Assembly: GCA_007692605.1 (NCBI GenBank)
Contig: REBS01000112.1
Coordinates: forward strand, 1 to 45,197
Direction of reading: 5' to 3'
DNA: 45,197 bases
Source of the DNA: Gemmatimonadales bacterium
Lineage (GTDB): Bacteria > Gemmatimonadota > Gemmatimonadetes > Longimicrobiales > Gaopeijiaceae
Position numbers and translations under genes: made by a program. Under the pieces are notes generated by a model. It was given only the letters and a program-made list of their open reading frames with translations. It made no database searches and had not been told where the DNA came from. Each line of letters begins with the position of its first letter. Positions within the stretch are counted from its first letter, which is position 1. Below, in pieces: positions 26,112-33,903 of this stretch.

Positions 26112-26124
26112 GATCACCTCCTTT
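26112..26124 (-). promoter_or_regulatory. Extended Shine-Dalgarno of the micro-ORF
   Basis: AAAGGAGGTGATC matches 13 bases of anti-Shine-Dalgarno sequence, with GGAGG eight bases from the ATG at 26108. Most genes here have only 4-6 matching bases. It decides the micro-ORF start. Confidence 0.75.
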
Positions 26125-26230
26125 AGGGAACGGTGTCGGCGTGCGTATCCGCTAGGTGCAGCCGCAATGCTCCGCTATTCCGCTTTCGCTTCGCTCAGAT
26201 CCCGGCCGAGGGGGGTCTCCTTTCCTAAGT

Positions 26231-26259
26231 AAAACATGGGCGCCAGTCCTTCTGGCGCC
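26231..26259 (-). terminator. Rho-independent terminator
   Basis: Perfect 8-base arms GGCGCCAG/CTGGCGCC (26239-26246, 26252-26259) with a 5-base loop. On the minus strand it is followed by CATGTTTT, a short T-run. It lies seven bases after the stop of the gene ending at 26266 and separates that gene from the HD-GYP unit. Confidence 0.8.
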
Positions 26260-26265
26260 TCGTAT

Positions 26266-27012
26266 TCAATCCATGCGGCCGCGGACCCAACGGTCCGTGG
26301 CCTGCAGTGTAGCCATGATAACCGATGCTTCGATGCGGTCGTCGACCACCGACGAGCCCGACAGCGCGATGATGTCGCGGCCGGCCAGGGCGTGCACGGC
26401 GGTCAGGACGTACTTGCGGTCGAAGGCCTCGATGACGCGTACGCCGTCCAGGGCGAGCGCGACCATGGGGGCCTGGTCGCCATTCTGCTGGACTCCGGTC
26501 GCGGTGGCTTCGATCGCTCGCAGGGTGGCGTTGGCAGCCGCTTCCAGGCGGGCGCGCAGCAGATCTGCGGCGACGGCTTCGCCCTGGTAGGTGTCACCCT
26601 TGAATTCGACGGTCACCGTGACCACGGCCCGGTTCGAGCTCTGGGTCTCGGTGCGGTGCGACACGTACAGGATGCGACCGTCGGGTCGCGGAGGGGCGGC
26701 ACGCTCGACCACGAGCGACATCGTGCCCTCGGGGGCCTGGGCCGCGGGGGCCGGACGGTCCGTCTGGGCCACCGAGATCTTGCGGTGGTCCAGGGGAATG
26801 TCGAGGCGGGCGAGGAGCGCGGACTCCACGTTCCGGACGGTCTGCTTCGGGGAGACCTCTTCGTTCGTCAGAACGTGCACTTCCTGGATGTCGCCCGAGC
26901 GATCGGTTACGATTCGGCTCGACAACACCCCGGTGAGTGACTCGATCAGCTTTTCGGCCTCACGAACGTTCCATTCCCCCATCTGCTGGCTCTTCATGGG
27001 TTGAGCGGACAA
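26266..27012 (-). CDS. Conserved-looking two-domain protein of unknown function
   Basis: 248 residues. A TTG at 27012 is the best start, since AGGAGG lies exactly seven bases before it; a TTG at 27018 and an ATG at 26997 are poorer. The N-terminal part (about 10-80) contains RIVTDRSGDIQEVHVLTNEE and VESALLARLDIPLDHRKISV, a pattern seen in uncharacterised proteins of several phyla. The C-terminal part (about 115-240) is an alpha/beta segment: VTVEFKGDTYQGEA, a long helix with ATLRAIE, and VMATLQATDRWV. No catalytic motif, signal or membrane helix. Soluble protein, function not assigned. Confidence 0.72.
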   Translation of the reverse strand: MSAQPMKSQQMGEWNVREAEKLIESLTGVLSSRIVTDRSGDIQEVHVLTNEEVSPKQTVRNVESALLARLDIPLDHRKISVAQTDRPAPAAQAPEGTMSLVVERAAPPRPDGRILYVSHRTETQSSNRAVVTVTVEFKGDTYQGEAVAADLLRARLEAAANATLRAIEATATGVQQNGDQAPMVALALDGVRVIEAFDRKYVLTAVHALAGRDIIALSGSSVVDDRIEASVIMATLQATDRWVRGRMD

Positions 27013-27018
27013 GCTCAA

Positions 27019-27333
27019 GCCTCCTGCCGGTTGTGGGGCGCCACGCGGTCCACGCCCGATCCATTGAATTGTGCGGCCCCGAGAGCCGGTATCAGGTTTC
27101 CACGCATGACTTCAAATGTTTCCTGAAGCTCCTACCATGGCCTGTCGGGACCTCTTCTGTCAAGCAAGGGGCGGATTGTGGGTGGCTTCACCCGCTCTTC
27201 GCCGGCCCTCGCGCCCCGGGGTCAATCGTGTGAAATTCCCGTCTCGGGCGCAGTCGGCTTCGATGTGCAAGTCCCGGACCAGCCCCCCGGGGGCCGGTCC
27301 GGTCCCCCTTTCCCACACCCAGGAACCACCGGA
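27019..27333. promoter_or_regulatory. 315-base divergent intergenic region
   Basis: Separates the minus-strand gene starting at 27012 from thymidine kinase on the plus strand, so it should hold both promoters. On the minus strand a perfect TTGACA (27158-27163) lies 18 bases before CATGGT, a weak -10 (27134-27139). For tdk only the ribosome site AGGAACC near 27321 was seen; no clear promoter. No gene or RNA recognised. Confidence 0.35.
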
Positions 27334-27990
27334 ATGAGTCTGGATCACGCCCCTCACCTTCATCGGGGACAGCGCGGCGGATGGGTCGAGGTGATCACCG
27401 GTGTCATGTTCTCGGGCAAGTCCGAAGAGATGCTCCGCCGCGTACGCAGGAGCCTGATCGCCGGGCGCTCGGTGCAGGTCTTCAAGTCGCACCTCGACGA
27501 CCGCTACGCCGGGCTGCTGCACGTGAGTTCGCACGATGGGCGCAAGATCGAGGCATCGCCGGTGTCGAGCTCGGTCGAGATCGCCGAGAAGGCGCGGGCC
27601 GAGAGCCAGGTGATCGCGATCGATGAGGCACAATTCCTCGATGCTGGCATAGTGCGGGTGGTCAACTCGCTGGCGGACGGGGGCACCCGGGTGATCGTCT
27701 CGGGCACCGACATGGACTTTCGCGGCGAGCCTTTTGGACCCATCCCGGCGCTGCTCGCGATCGCCGAGCAGGTCGACAAGCTGCACGCGATCTGCGTGGT
27801 CTGCGGCGAACTGGCCACTCGCAACCAGCGGCTGATCGGGGGCCGCCCGGCGCCGGCCGAGGGCCCGACCATCCAGGTCGGAGGCACGGAGTCGTACGAA
27901 GCCCGCTGCCGGCGCTGTCACGATGTGCCCCCCCGCGACCGCTCGCAGACCGAGCTCGAGATCACCGGGCACGAGTCGGAGCCGGCCTGA
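27334..27990 (+). CDS. tdk: Thymidine kinase, type II
   Basis: 218 residues from the ATG at 27334. Salvages thymidine to dTMP with ATP. Visible: P-loop GVMFSGKS near residue 23, the DEAQFL Walker B/catalytic Glu near 98, FRGEPFGP, and the structural zinc site CVVCG plus CRRCH. The His/Arg-rich first 15 residues are extra relative to E. coli Tdk. The frame is open to 27178, but the upstream part is unlike the family. Followed by the short gene at 28079. Confidence 0.96.
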   Translation: MSLDHAPHLHRGQRGGWVEVITGVMFSGKSEEMLRRVRRSLIAGRSVQVFKSHLDDRYAGLLHVSSHDGRKIEASPVSSSVEIAEKARAESQVIAIDEAQFLDAGIVRVVNSLADGGTRVIVSGTDMDFRGEPFGPIPALLAIAEQVDKLHAICVVCGELATRNQRLIGGRPAPAEGPTIQVGGTESYEARCRRCHDVPPRDRSQTELEITGHESEPA

Positions 27991-28078
27991 CAATCCCGTC
28001 GGCTCAGGGAGCCCACATCGGCCCGGTGAGGACCCGCGGGGCCATGGAGGCGCCCGGGGCAGGGTGCGAGCTTCGGGC

Positions 28079-28663
28079 ATGGCAGAACCCTCGTTCGTAC
28101 CCGCCGACGGGCCCGGGCTGATCGACGACCGATCCGATCCGGACTTTCCCGCGCTCTACCGACGGCTCACCCGGAGCGCCGAGCGGCTCGAGGTGGCGGC
28201 CACGCGGATCCGGCTCAGCGGACTGCGCCTGGGCACCCGGGAGCTTCGGGGACCGGACAGGATCCGGGTCCTGCTCATGGAACTCAATGCCTTCCAGCTC
28301 CGCACGGAACTCGACGTGCTCTCGCTCGACTCCGAGGGAGCGGCGCGCCTGCGGGGACTGCGGGAGCTGCTCGGCGAGGGCCGCCTCGAGGTCCGGGCGC
28401 TGCCCCTCGGGGGGTGGGCTCCGGACTTCTCGGTCTTCCACGGCCCTCGCCCCGAGATCACGGCGCTCATCGGCCCGCACTGGATGGAGCGGCCCTATCC
28501 GCATCGTGGCCCCGGATGGGCCTCTCTGCACCGGGGTGAACCAGCTCGGACCGTCGCGGCCCGGTTCGAGGAGCTGTGGGACGAGGCCCACAGGGTCGAG
28601 GGCGCCCTGAGGCGGATCTTCGCCCGACGCGGGGGGACCGCAGCGGGACCGGATCGGGGTTGA
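28079..28663 (+). CDS. Hypothetical protein, possible PLD-like remnant
   Basis: 194 residues from the ATG at 28079. No signal or membrane segment. Residues about 60-110 (RIRVLLMELNAFQLRTELDV, then LRGLRELLGEGRLEVRAL) followed by DFSVFHG and ALIGPHWMERP, and a terminal RFEELWDEAHRV, recall the layout of phospholipase D-like domains (HxK, then SxN, then RFEELW). The HxKxxxxD motif itself is not intact (FHGPRPE), so nuclease or lipase activity is unlikely. The resemblance is weak and inferred. It is 88 bases after tdk and its stop overlaps the tRNA promoter. Confidence 0.6.
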   Translation: MAEPSFVPADGPGLIDDRSDPDFPALYRRLTRSAERLEVAATRIRLSGLRLGTRELRGPDRIRVLLMELNAFQLRTELDVLSLDSEGAARLRGLRELLGEGRLEVRALPLGGWAPDFSVFHGPRPEITALIGPHWMERPYPHRGPGWASLHRGEPARTVAARFEELWDEAHRVEGALRRIFARRGGTAAGPDRG

Positions 28664-28688
28664 CACCCACCCCGGATTTCTGTAAATA
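28660..28688 (+). promoter_or_regulatory. Promoter of tRNA-Asn
   Basis: TTGACA (28660-28665) overlaps the stop codon of the preceding gene; 17 bases later comes TG-TAAATA (-10 at 28683-28688). Spacing and -35 are consensus. Transcription would start about 65 bases before the tRNA. Confidence 0.8.
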
Positions 28689-28759
28689 TTTCGGTCTCCG
28701 GAGCGGCCTTCGATCGAAGGCGGATCGGGAGCGATCGACCCGCAGCGCGCAGCACCCCT

Positions 28760-28832
28760 GCCTCCTTAGCTCAGTTGGTAGAGCAGACGACTGTTAATCG
28801 TCTTGTCCCAGGTTCGAGTCCTGGAGGAGGCG
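28760..28832 (+). tRNA. tRNA-Asn (anticodon GTT)
   Basis: A 73-base cloverleaf: acceptor GCCTCCT/AGGAGGC, D-arm GCTC/GAGC with AGTTGGTA, anticodon stem GACGA/TCGTC around CTGTTAA (anticodon GTT), and T-stem CCAGG/CCTGG with TTCGAGT. Discriminator G. CCA is not encoded. All stems pair perfectly. Confidence 0.97.
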
Positions 28833-28843
28833 CTGATCACACG

Positions 28844-28880
28844 AAGGGCCCGAGGCGAAGATTTGTCGCCTCGGGCCCTT
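28844..28880. terminator. Strong bidirectional hairpin terminator
   Basis: Perfect 15-base arms (AAGGGCCCGAGGCGA at 28844-28858 and its complement at 28866-28880) with a 7-base loop. The A and T bases at the ends give a short T-rich exit on both strands. It ends tRNA-Asn transcription and could also stop the minus-strand receiver gene, whose stop is 73 bases away. Confidence 0.85.
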
Positions 28881-28953
28881 CTGTCGTCTGGTCGTGTGCT
28901 GGTCGCGGTTCGCGGTCGGGGTTCGGACGGGCCGAGCACGGGTCCCGTGGGGG

Positions 28954-29379
28954 CTACTCCCCGTCGATGATCCGGCGGACGCGCTCCGCGAGTTCCTGGG
29001 GCGTGAAGGGCTTCTGCAGGAAGTGGGTTCCCGGCTCCAGAAGGCCCTGGCGGACCAGGTCCTGATCCGCGTACCCCGACATGAAGAAGATGTGGATCCC
29101 GGGGCGGAGCTTGGCGATCGCCGAGGCGACCTCGACCCCATTCATGCCGGGCATCATGATGTCGGTCAGCAGAAGGTGGATCCTGCCGTCGAACTCCTTT
29201 GCGATCCGCACGGCGTCGACACCCCGGGCGACCGGAACCACATCGTACCCGAAGCGAGCCAGCGAGCGCTGTGCCACCGCTCGGACGGCTTCGTCATCCT
29301 CTACGAGGAGGATCGTCTCCGAGCCCTCCCCTTTTTCGATCTGCAGCAACTCGGACTCCAAAGTTCGGGACGCTGACAC
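28954..29379 (-). CDS. Stand-alone receiver-domain protein
   Basis: 141 residues, a CheY-like receiver after a 20-residue N-terminal tail. ILLVEDDEAVR provides the acidic pair, LLTDIMMPGMNG the phosphorylated Asp (near residue 73), FMSGYAD the Ser/Thr site and LQKPFTPQEL the conserved Lys. No output domain. The sequence, including the preceding GSETILLVEDDE, resembles the C-terminal receiver of hybrid histidine kinases more than chemotaxis CheY. No cognate kinase is adjacent; the nearest, at 35.4-36.8 kb, already has its own regulator. Single gene. Confidence 0.92.
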   Translation of the reverse strand: MSASRTLESELLQIEKGEGSETILLVEDDEAVRAVAQRSLARFGYDVVPVARGVDAVRIAKEFDGRIHLLLTDIMMPGMNGVEVASAIAKLRPGIHIFFMSGYADQDLVRQGLLEPGTHFLQKPFTPQELAERVRRIIDGE

Positions 29380-29560
29380 CCTGTGGCAACGGCGGTCGGC
29401 GATGGCAACGAGGAAGCTTACACCAGTCCGGGGGTCGCCGTCCAGTTGGCATACATTGTTACACCCCTGCTGCCGGGCACGCCAGCACCGCTCGGGCGTA
29501 TCAGGGTTTGGCGTTCCAGCGAGAGCATTCCGCTCATCTACCCATGAAAAAGCGGTCCGC

Positions 29561-29974
29561 GTGTCTGAATATACTACATCCTTTGAGGTTCGGAGTTATG
29601 AGCTTGATGGGTTGGGCCACCTGAACCATGCGGTGTTCCTGAACTATTTCGAGCAGGCCCGATTCGACGCGCTCAGCGCCGGTGGCCTCACGCCCGCCCA
29701 TCTCCAGGAGCAGGGCTGGAGCGTCCACGTGGTTCGAATCGAGGTCGATTTTCGCCGCGAATGTCGCCAGGGCGAACGCCTCGTGGCGCGGACCCGGGTC
29801 GAACGGTTCCGGAACAGCTCGATGATCATCGGTCAGGTGCTCGAGAAGGACGACGAAGAGCTCGCGGCCGAGGCCCGAGTGATCGCCGTCTGGATCGGCC
29901 GCGAGGGGCGTCCGATCCGGATTCCCCCCGAGGTCCGGTCGGCGCTGGGCGGCGAGGGCTCCGAGAGGAGCTGA
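29561..29974 (+). CDS. Acyl-CoA thioesterase, 4HBT hotdog fold (YbgC-like)
   Basis: 137 residues from a GTG at 29561. The YbgC/4-hydroxybenzoyl-CoA thioesterase signature DGLGHLNHAVFLNYFEQAR (catalytic Asp near residue 17) is complete. VEVDFRRE-like strands and a hotdog core with RVERFRNSSM follow. Predicted to hydrolyse acyl-CoA thioesters in the cytoplasm. The ribosome site is weak (AAAAG). Single gene between a lone receiver gene and a terminator hairpin. Confidence 0.9.
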   Translation: MSEYTTSFEVRSYELDGLGHLNHAVFLNYFEQARFDALSAGGLTPAHLQEQGWSVHVVRIEVDFRRECRQGERLVARTRVERFRNSSMIIGQVLEKDDEELAAEARVIAVWIGREGRPIRIPPEVRSALGGEGSERS

Positions 29975-29987
29975 CCCCCCGAAACGC

Positions 29988-30026
29988 CGATCGCCCCGGC
30001 ACTCGTCGAGAGCACCGGGGCGATCG
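29988..30026. terminator. Convergent hairpin terminator
   Basis: Perfect 12-base arms (CGATCGCCCCGG and its complement, 29988-29999 and 30015-30026) with a 15-base loop. Placed between the convergent stops at 29974 and 30056. No T-run on either side. Confidence 0.6.
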
Positions 30027-30055
30027 TCCGCTTCGTTCAGCCGGTCATGCCGAGG

Positions 30056-31240
30056 TCAGTTGTCGAGCACCACCAGGGTGATCGGGTCCGACATGGCCGC
30101 CACGGAGTCATCTTCCCACATCACCATGCGAAGGTCCACCTCGCCGGCGGCCTCGGGATAGAAGTGGATGTGGTCGCAGTGGAAGATCCCCACCACATCC
30201 CCGTTCGTGCGGTCTGCGAACTGCGTCTCGCCCGAGGGGTTGTCCGGGTGCGCCCGATTGGGCCAGGCGATGACATCGGTCTCGTTGCCCTCGACCAGGT
30301 ACCGGCCCTCTGCACTCGAGCAGACCCGCTCCCGGGTGTCGTCGTCGCGGGCCTGGGTCGAAAACGCGACCTGCTCTCCACCGGCTGCGAAGTACCGCAG
30401 GGTGAGCGAGGAGTTGGTCCCGAAGGCGCGCAGGGGGATCACCCCTTCGCCTTCGACATCACGCACGGCCTCGAGGCTGGTGATCGCGTTGCCGTCCCCA
30501 TCGGTCCAGCCCTCGCCCACGGTCCACACGGCGAGCATGGCCTGCGCCGCGCCGCGGGTCTGCAGCTCGAAGCGCGCCGGCTCGGGGCCCTCTTCGACCC
30601 GAATGGTCAGCGGGTCGGTGCTGGCGTCGGAGTGGTCGATGTGCCACAGGTGGAACTCCACGTCGACCGTGCCCTGGGACTCCGGATAGAAGTGGATGTG
30701 GTCGCAGTGGAAGATCCCCACCAGGTCGTTGTTGGCGCGCCGCGCGAACTGGAACTGGCCTTCAGGCGCATCCGGGTGGCGGATGTTCGGCCACGCGATC
30801 ACATCGGTGTTGTCGACCGTCGGATAGTAGCGGGCGCTGTACTCGGTGCACTGACGCTCGCGGGTGTTGTCGTCTCGGCTCAGGGTCGTGATGTTGACCT
30901 CGGAGCCGTCGGGCGTGAAGAACTTGACCGTCAGCGAGGCGTTGCGGTCCCGGGCGCGCAGGGGAACGAGCCCCTCGCCCTCGACGTCGACCGACGGGGG
31001 CAGCTCGGTGATCGAGTTGCCGTTCGCATCGGTCCAGCCATCATCGGCCGTCCAGACCGCCAGCAGGGCCCCGGCGGCGCCCCGGGTGTGGAGCTCGACC
31101 CGGTCGCCGTCGAGGTGATCATCATCGTCGTTTGCGGTGGGCGAGGAGTCGCAGGCTGCCAGCCCGACCAGGAGCATCGGCAGGAGAAGAAGGAGTCCAC
31201 GCCGTGTGAAGTGGCGGATGTTCATACGGAAGTTGTTCAT
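30056..31240 (-). CDS. Lipoprotein with two tandem H-x2-H-x-H domains, unknown function
   Basis: 394 residues from the ATG at 31240, preceded by AGAGAGAG. The signal has two Arg before a Leu-rich core and a lipobox (LVGLAAC), so it is exported and lipid-anchored. The mature protein is two copies of one domain of about 165 residues. Each begins with a ...RGAA.A(L/M)LAVWT..(D/E)GWTD..GN strand segment and ends with VGIFHCDHIHFYPE. The HCDHIH cluster would suit binding of Zn, Cu or another metal, but no known family is recognised. A 40-base stretch covering this motif is identical in both copies. A small cysteine-containing exported protein gene lies upstream. Confidence 0.72.
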   Translation of the reverse strand: MNNFRMNIRHFTRRGLLLLLPMLLVGLAACDSSPTANDDDDHLDGDRVELHTRGAAGALLAVWTADDGWTDANGNSITELPPSVDVEGEGLVPLRARDRNASLTVKFFTPDGSEVNITTLSRDDNTRERQCTEYSARYYPTVDNTDVIAWPNIRHPDAPEGQFQFARRANNDLVGIFHCDHIHFYPESQGTVDVEFHLWHIDHSDASTDPLTIRVEEGPEPARFELQTRGAAQAMLAVWTVGEGWTDGDGNAITSLEAVRDVEGEGVIPLRAFGTNSSLTLRYFAAGGEQVAFSTQARDDDTRERVCSSAEGRYLVEGNETDVIAWPNRAHPDNPSGETQFADRTNGDVVGIFHCDHIHFYPEAAGEVDLRMVMWEDDSVAAMSDPITLVVLDN

Positions 31241-31340
31241 TTCTCTCTCTGTGGTTGGTCCCTGTGGGACCGTTCGACACGTAGCCACGGGTCCTCGACG
31301 AGGACCGGGCAGGAAATCGGTGTTTTTTTGGGGGGGTGCT

Positions 31341-31712
31341 TCAGACCGACGGGGGCGCCCGCGCGCCGCGTGTCGAGGTCGCCGCCCAGTGAAGGGCGGG
31401 ACCGGTCCCGGGCAGCAAGAGTGGGCTCGGTGGAGCGGCAGAGAGATCCGCGGATGCGTCGGGAGACTGCAGGGGCAGGGTCAGCGCCTGACAGAAGAGG
31501 CAGTCCAGCTCGTCGGGACCGTGCGTCGGTGGGCTCGGTTCCGGCTGGGAGCCATCCGCCTCGGCAAGGGCGACTCGATAGGAGTTCTCTTCCGCGGCCT
31601 CTTCGGCAAAGTGCGCGACAGGGGCCAGCCCGGCGGTCAGCGCATAGACGAGCGCGATCGCAGCCAGGACCCAGCGGGTCCGCCCGGGGGAATAGTGAGA
31701 ACTCATGCGCAT
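31341..31712 (-). CDS. Small exported DUF2946-like protein
   Basis: 123 residues from the ATG at 31712 (a second ATG at 31706 is equally possible). An N-terminal basic patch and a hydrophobic helix (WVLAAIALVYALTAGLAP) form a signal or anchor. Near residue 70 HGPDELDCLFCQAL gives a His followed by CxxC, and the tail is Pro/Ser-rich. This layout matches DUF2946 proteins, which often sit by metal-uptake genes; the match is by pattern only. It lies 101 bases upstream of the His-rich duplicated lipoprotein, so a joint role in metal handling is possible. Confidence 0.55.
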   Translation of the reverse strand: MRMSSHYSPGRTRWVLAAIALVYALTAGLAPVAHFAEEAAEENSYRVALAEADGSQPEPSPPTHGPDELDCLFCQALTLPLQSPDASADLSAAPPSPLLLPGTGPALHWAATSTRGARAPPSV

Positions 31713-31846
31713 TTGAACTCTGGTACTCGCAACCTTCGTCGGGGGTTCCCTATCCGGGTGTGTCGGGATGTGTCGTGGGGCTCGCCGGTGCCGGTGCCGG
31801 CGGGCGACCGTAGAATAGTGAAACCCGGGTCCGGGTCCAACCGGTG

Positions 31847-32974
31847 TCAGAATCCCGGGCGATACCGCAGGAGCAGGTAGGCGCCCACCCGCTGGAAGTA
31901 CTCGCCCCCGATCTCGGTCTCGGCCCGGGTCCATCCCAGACGAACGGTGCCATCCAGATTGCGCGCCAGTCCCCGCGTCAGCGACAGATAGGCGAGCGAG
32001 GCGTTGTTGGCTTCCTCGCCCGGAATCAGCCGGGCCGAGGGAATGGCCTCGAGGTACTGCTTCAGGGTGAGCGCGGCGTACGCCGAGAAGATCGCGTCCC
32101 CGGGAACCGGCGAGCTGAAGAGCGTCTGCACCGTCACCGAGTTGTACTCGGGGCGGCGAGAGTTCGAGCGATTCGTGCGAAGCTCCGCTCCCAGCTGCGC
32201 GACTCTCAACCCCTGGTGGGTCCATTCGGCGCCCGCGTTCCAACCCCGATCCCGACGGAAGGGGTCTTCGTCGACGAAGGTCGTCTGCTCCGGATAGCGA
32301 CTCAGCTCGCCGCCCATGAAGAGCTCCAGAGCCCCCGAGGTGCCGGCGGGAACCGTGGCCGACAGACGCGCCGTTCCAGAGGACCGGTCCAGGAGACGCA
32401 CCTGGGGCGCGAACTCCGGCGCCGCAAAATCGCTCCGTTCACCCACCACCCTGACGTTGACCCGGCTCGAGCCCCCGGCGTCGACCTCGACCCCGAGCCC
32501 GCCCTGGGCGGACCGATACGCGGGAGGAAGGAAGAGGGGCATCGGCGGCCGATCTTCGACCTGGCGCCCCCGCACCCTTGCGAACCCCGTGAGCAGTACC
32601 CCCTGGGTCACCGGCTGGAAGGCGGTCAGGTCGAGCGTCCCCACCCATTCGCGGGGCGCGTAGTCTCGCAGCTCGAAACCCCGGGCCGTGAACTGGCGCA
32701 CGCCCCCGTCGAAATCCAGCGTAGCCCGGACGATCCCGTCATGACGCCAGATCCATCCGCCCCGCGCCCCCATCTCGCTGACCATCGCCGAGGCGGCTTC
32801 GGTGGAGTCGCGCACCGTGGCTCCGGCGGTCGGCAGGTTGCCCTGGTACCCCTCGGCCGAGATCCCTCCGGTCACCACGAAGTCGCGCCAGGTGATCTGG
32901 GCCTCTGCGTGGGCGGGCAGAAGCACGGTGAGCAGCGCCAGCAGCAGCCCCGCGCGGCCGGACGAGACCCTCAT
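31847..32974 (-). CDS. Predicted outer-membrane beta-barrel protein
   Basis: 375 residues. Sec signal (LLLALLTVLLPAHAEA), then repeated amphipathic strands with alternating hydrophobic residues (for example GVLLTGFARVRGR, ATLDFDGGVRQF). It ends in LLLRYRPGF, a C-terminal Phe as in BAM substrates. No plug or TonB box was seen. It starts inside the last codons of the coiled-coil gene (ATGA overlap), in an operon with a two-component system. Function unknown; a pore or surface structure is plausible. Confidence 0.72.
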   Translation of the reverse strand: MRVSSGRAGLLLALLTVLLPAHAEAQITWRDFVVTGGISAEGYQGNLPTAGATVRDSTEAASAMVSEMGARGGWIWRHDGIVRATLDFDGGVRQFTARGFELRDYAPREWVGTLDLTAFQPVTQGVLLTGFARVRGRQVEDRPPMPLFLPPAYRSAQGGLGVEVDAGGSSRVNVRVVGERSDFAAPEFAPQVRLLDRSSGTARLSATVPAGTSGALELFMGGELSRYPEQTTFVDEDPFRRDRGWNAGAEWTHQGLRVAQLGAELRTNRSNSRRPEYNSVTVQTLFSSPVPGDAIFSAYAALTLKQYLEAIPSARLIPGEEANNASLAYLSLTRGLARNLDGTVRLGWTRAETEIGGEYFQRVGAYLLLRYRPGF

Positions 32975-33903
32975 GTGGTCCCCCCTTCCGCCATCTGGCG
33001 CATGAGCGCGGCTCGCTGAAGGGTCTCTTCCTTGTACTGTTCGGCCTGAGCCCGGATCGAGCGCAGCATCTCGACCTGCTCGACCAGGGGAAGTTCGGCA
33101 AAGACGTAGGCCCCCTCGAAGGGAACGGGGTCGTCATCGGGGCGAACGGCGCCGGCTCCACCCCCCGCACCGGTGCCGGGAAGCCGGTCGGTGTCGAAGC
33201 GCGAGAGATCGGCCCGCAGGTCCGCCCCCTCGCGCTCGAGCCGGAGCCGCCGCTCCCGGACCTCGATCTCCTGGGTGGTGAACGCGATGATCGCCTCGTA
33301 GTCGCCGGCGACCTGGGCCTCGAGGAACGAGGCCTTGTCGCGCAGCTCCTGCGGACTGTCGCGGTCGGTGGCCGTGAGGGTCGGAATCGGGCGCAGCGTC
33401 ACCTCCTCGATCGGATCCCTCTCGCGCTCGACCTCGCGGTAGGTCTGGCTGATCTCGACATACAGCCGATTGAGTCGATCCTGCTGGGGCTGGGGCAGCT
33501 CGGGGTCTGCCAGCGTCTCGAGGATCTCGTCCATGCGGGCCTCGAGAGCCCTCAGGTATTCCCGTCGGGCCTCTTCATAGGCCGCCCGACGAATGTGCCA
33601 CTCGGAGTCGAGAGCCTGGAGGCGCACGGCGGGCTCGATGAACTGCTCGCGGAAGATCTCGTCGGCCCGTCGGGCGTCGCCGGACTCGCGAGCGGTCCGA
33701 AGGTCCTCGACCGCTCGGGTATGGGTGGGACGAAGGGCCTCGATCTCCCGTCGCACCGCCTCGAGTTCGGTGCGGGCGAGGATGAACCGGGATTCCGCCG
33801 GCGACAGCGCGACCTGGGCCATAGCAGGCTCCGGCCCCCCTCCGAAGAGGAGGAGGGCTGAAAGACCCAGAAGGGCCAGCCCGGTCGCGCGAATAGATCT
33901 CAC
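32971..33903 (-). CDS. Exported coiled-coil protein
   Basis: 310 residues. Sec-type signal (RATGLALLGLSALLLFGGG, cleavage near AMA). Residues about 35-165 and 190-240 are charged heptad-like helices (SRFILARTELEAVRREIEAL and similar), predicted coiled coil. A Gly/Pro linker precedes a C-terminal helix. No catalytic motif. Overlaps both neighbours by ATGA, so it is stoichiometrically coupled to the sigma54-type regulator and the barrel. A periplasmic partner of the barrel is a reasonable guess. Confidence 0.7.
   Translation of the reverse strand: MRSIRATGLALLGLSALLLFGGGPEPAMAQVALSPAESRFILARTELEAVRREIEALRPTHTRAVEDLRTARESGDARRADEIFREQFIEPAVRLQALDSEWHIRRAAYEEARREYLRALEARMDEILETLADPELPQPQQDRLNRLYVEISQTYREVERERDPIEEVTLRPIPTLTATDRDSPQELRDKASFLEAQVAGDYEAIIAFTTQEIEVRERRLRLEREGADLRADLSRFDTDRLPGTGAGGGAGAVRPDDDPVPFEGAYVFAELPLVEQVEMLRSIRAQAEQYKEETLQRAALMRQMAEGGTT

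Noticed and set aside
20297-26124. Prophage, transposon or integrative element
   Set aside because: No integrase, transposase, terminal repeats or tRNA-attached duplication; only base composition is unusual.
26125-26230. c-di-GMP riboswitch upstream of the HD-GYP gene
   Set aside because: No GEMM-like core sequence or tetraloop-receptor arrangement was seen.
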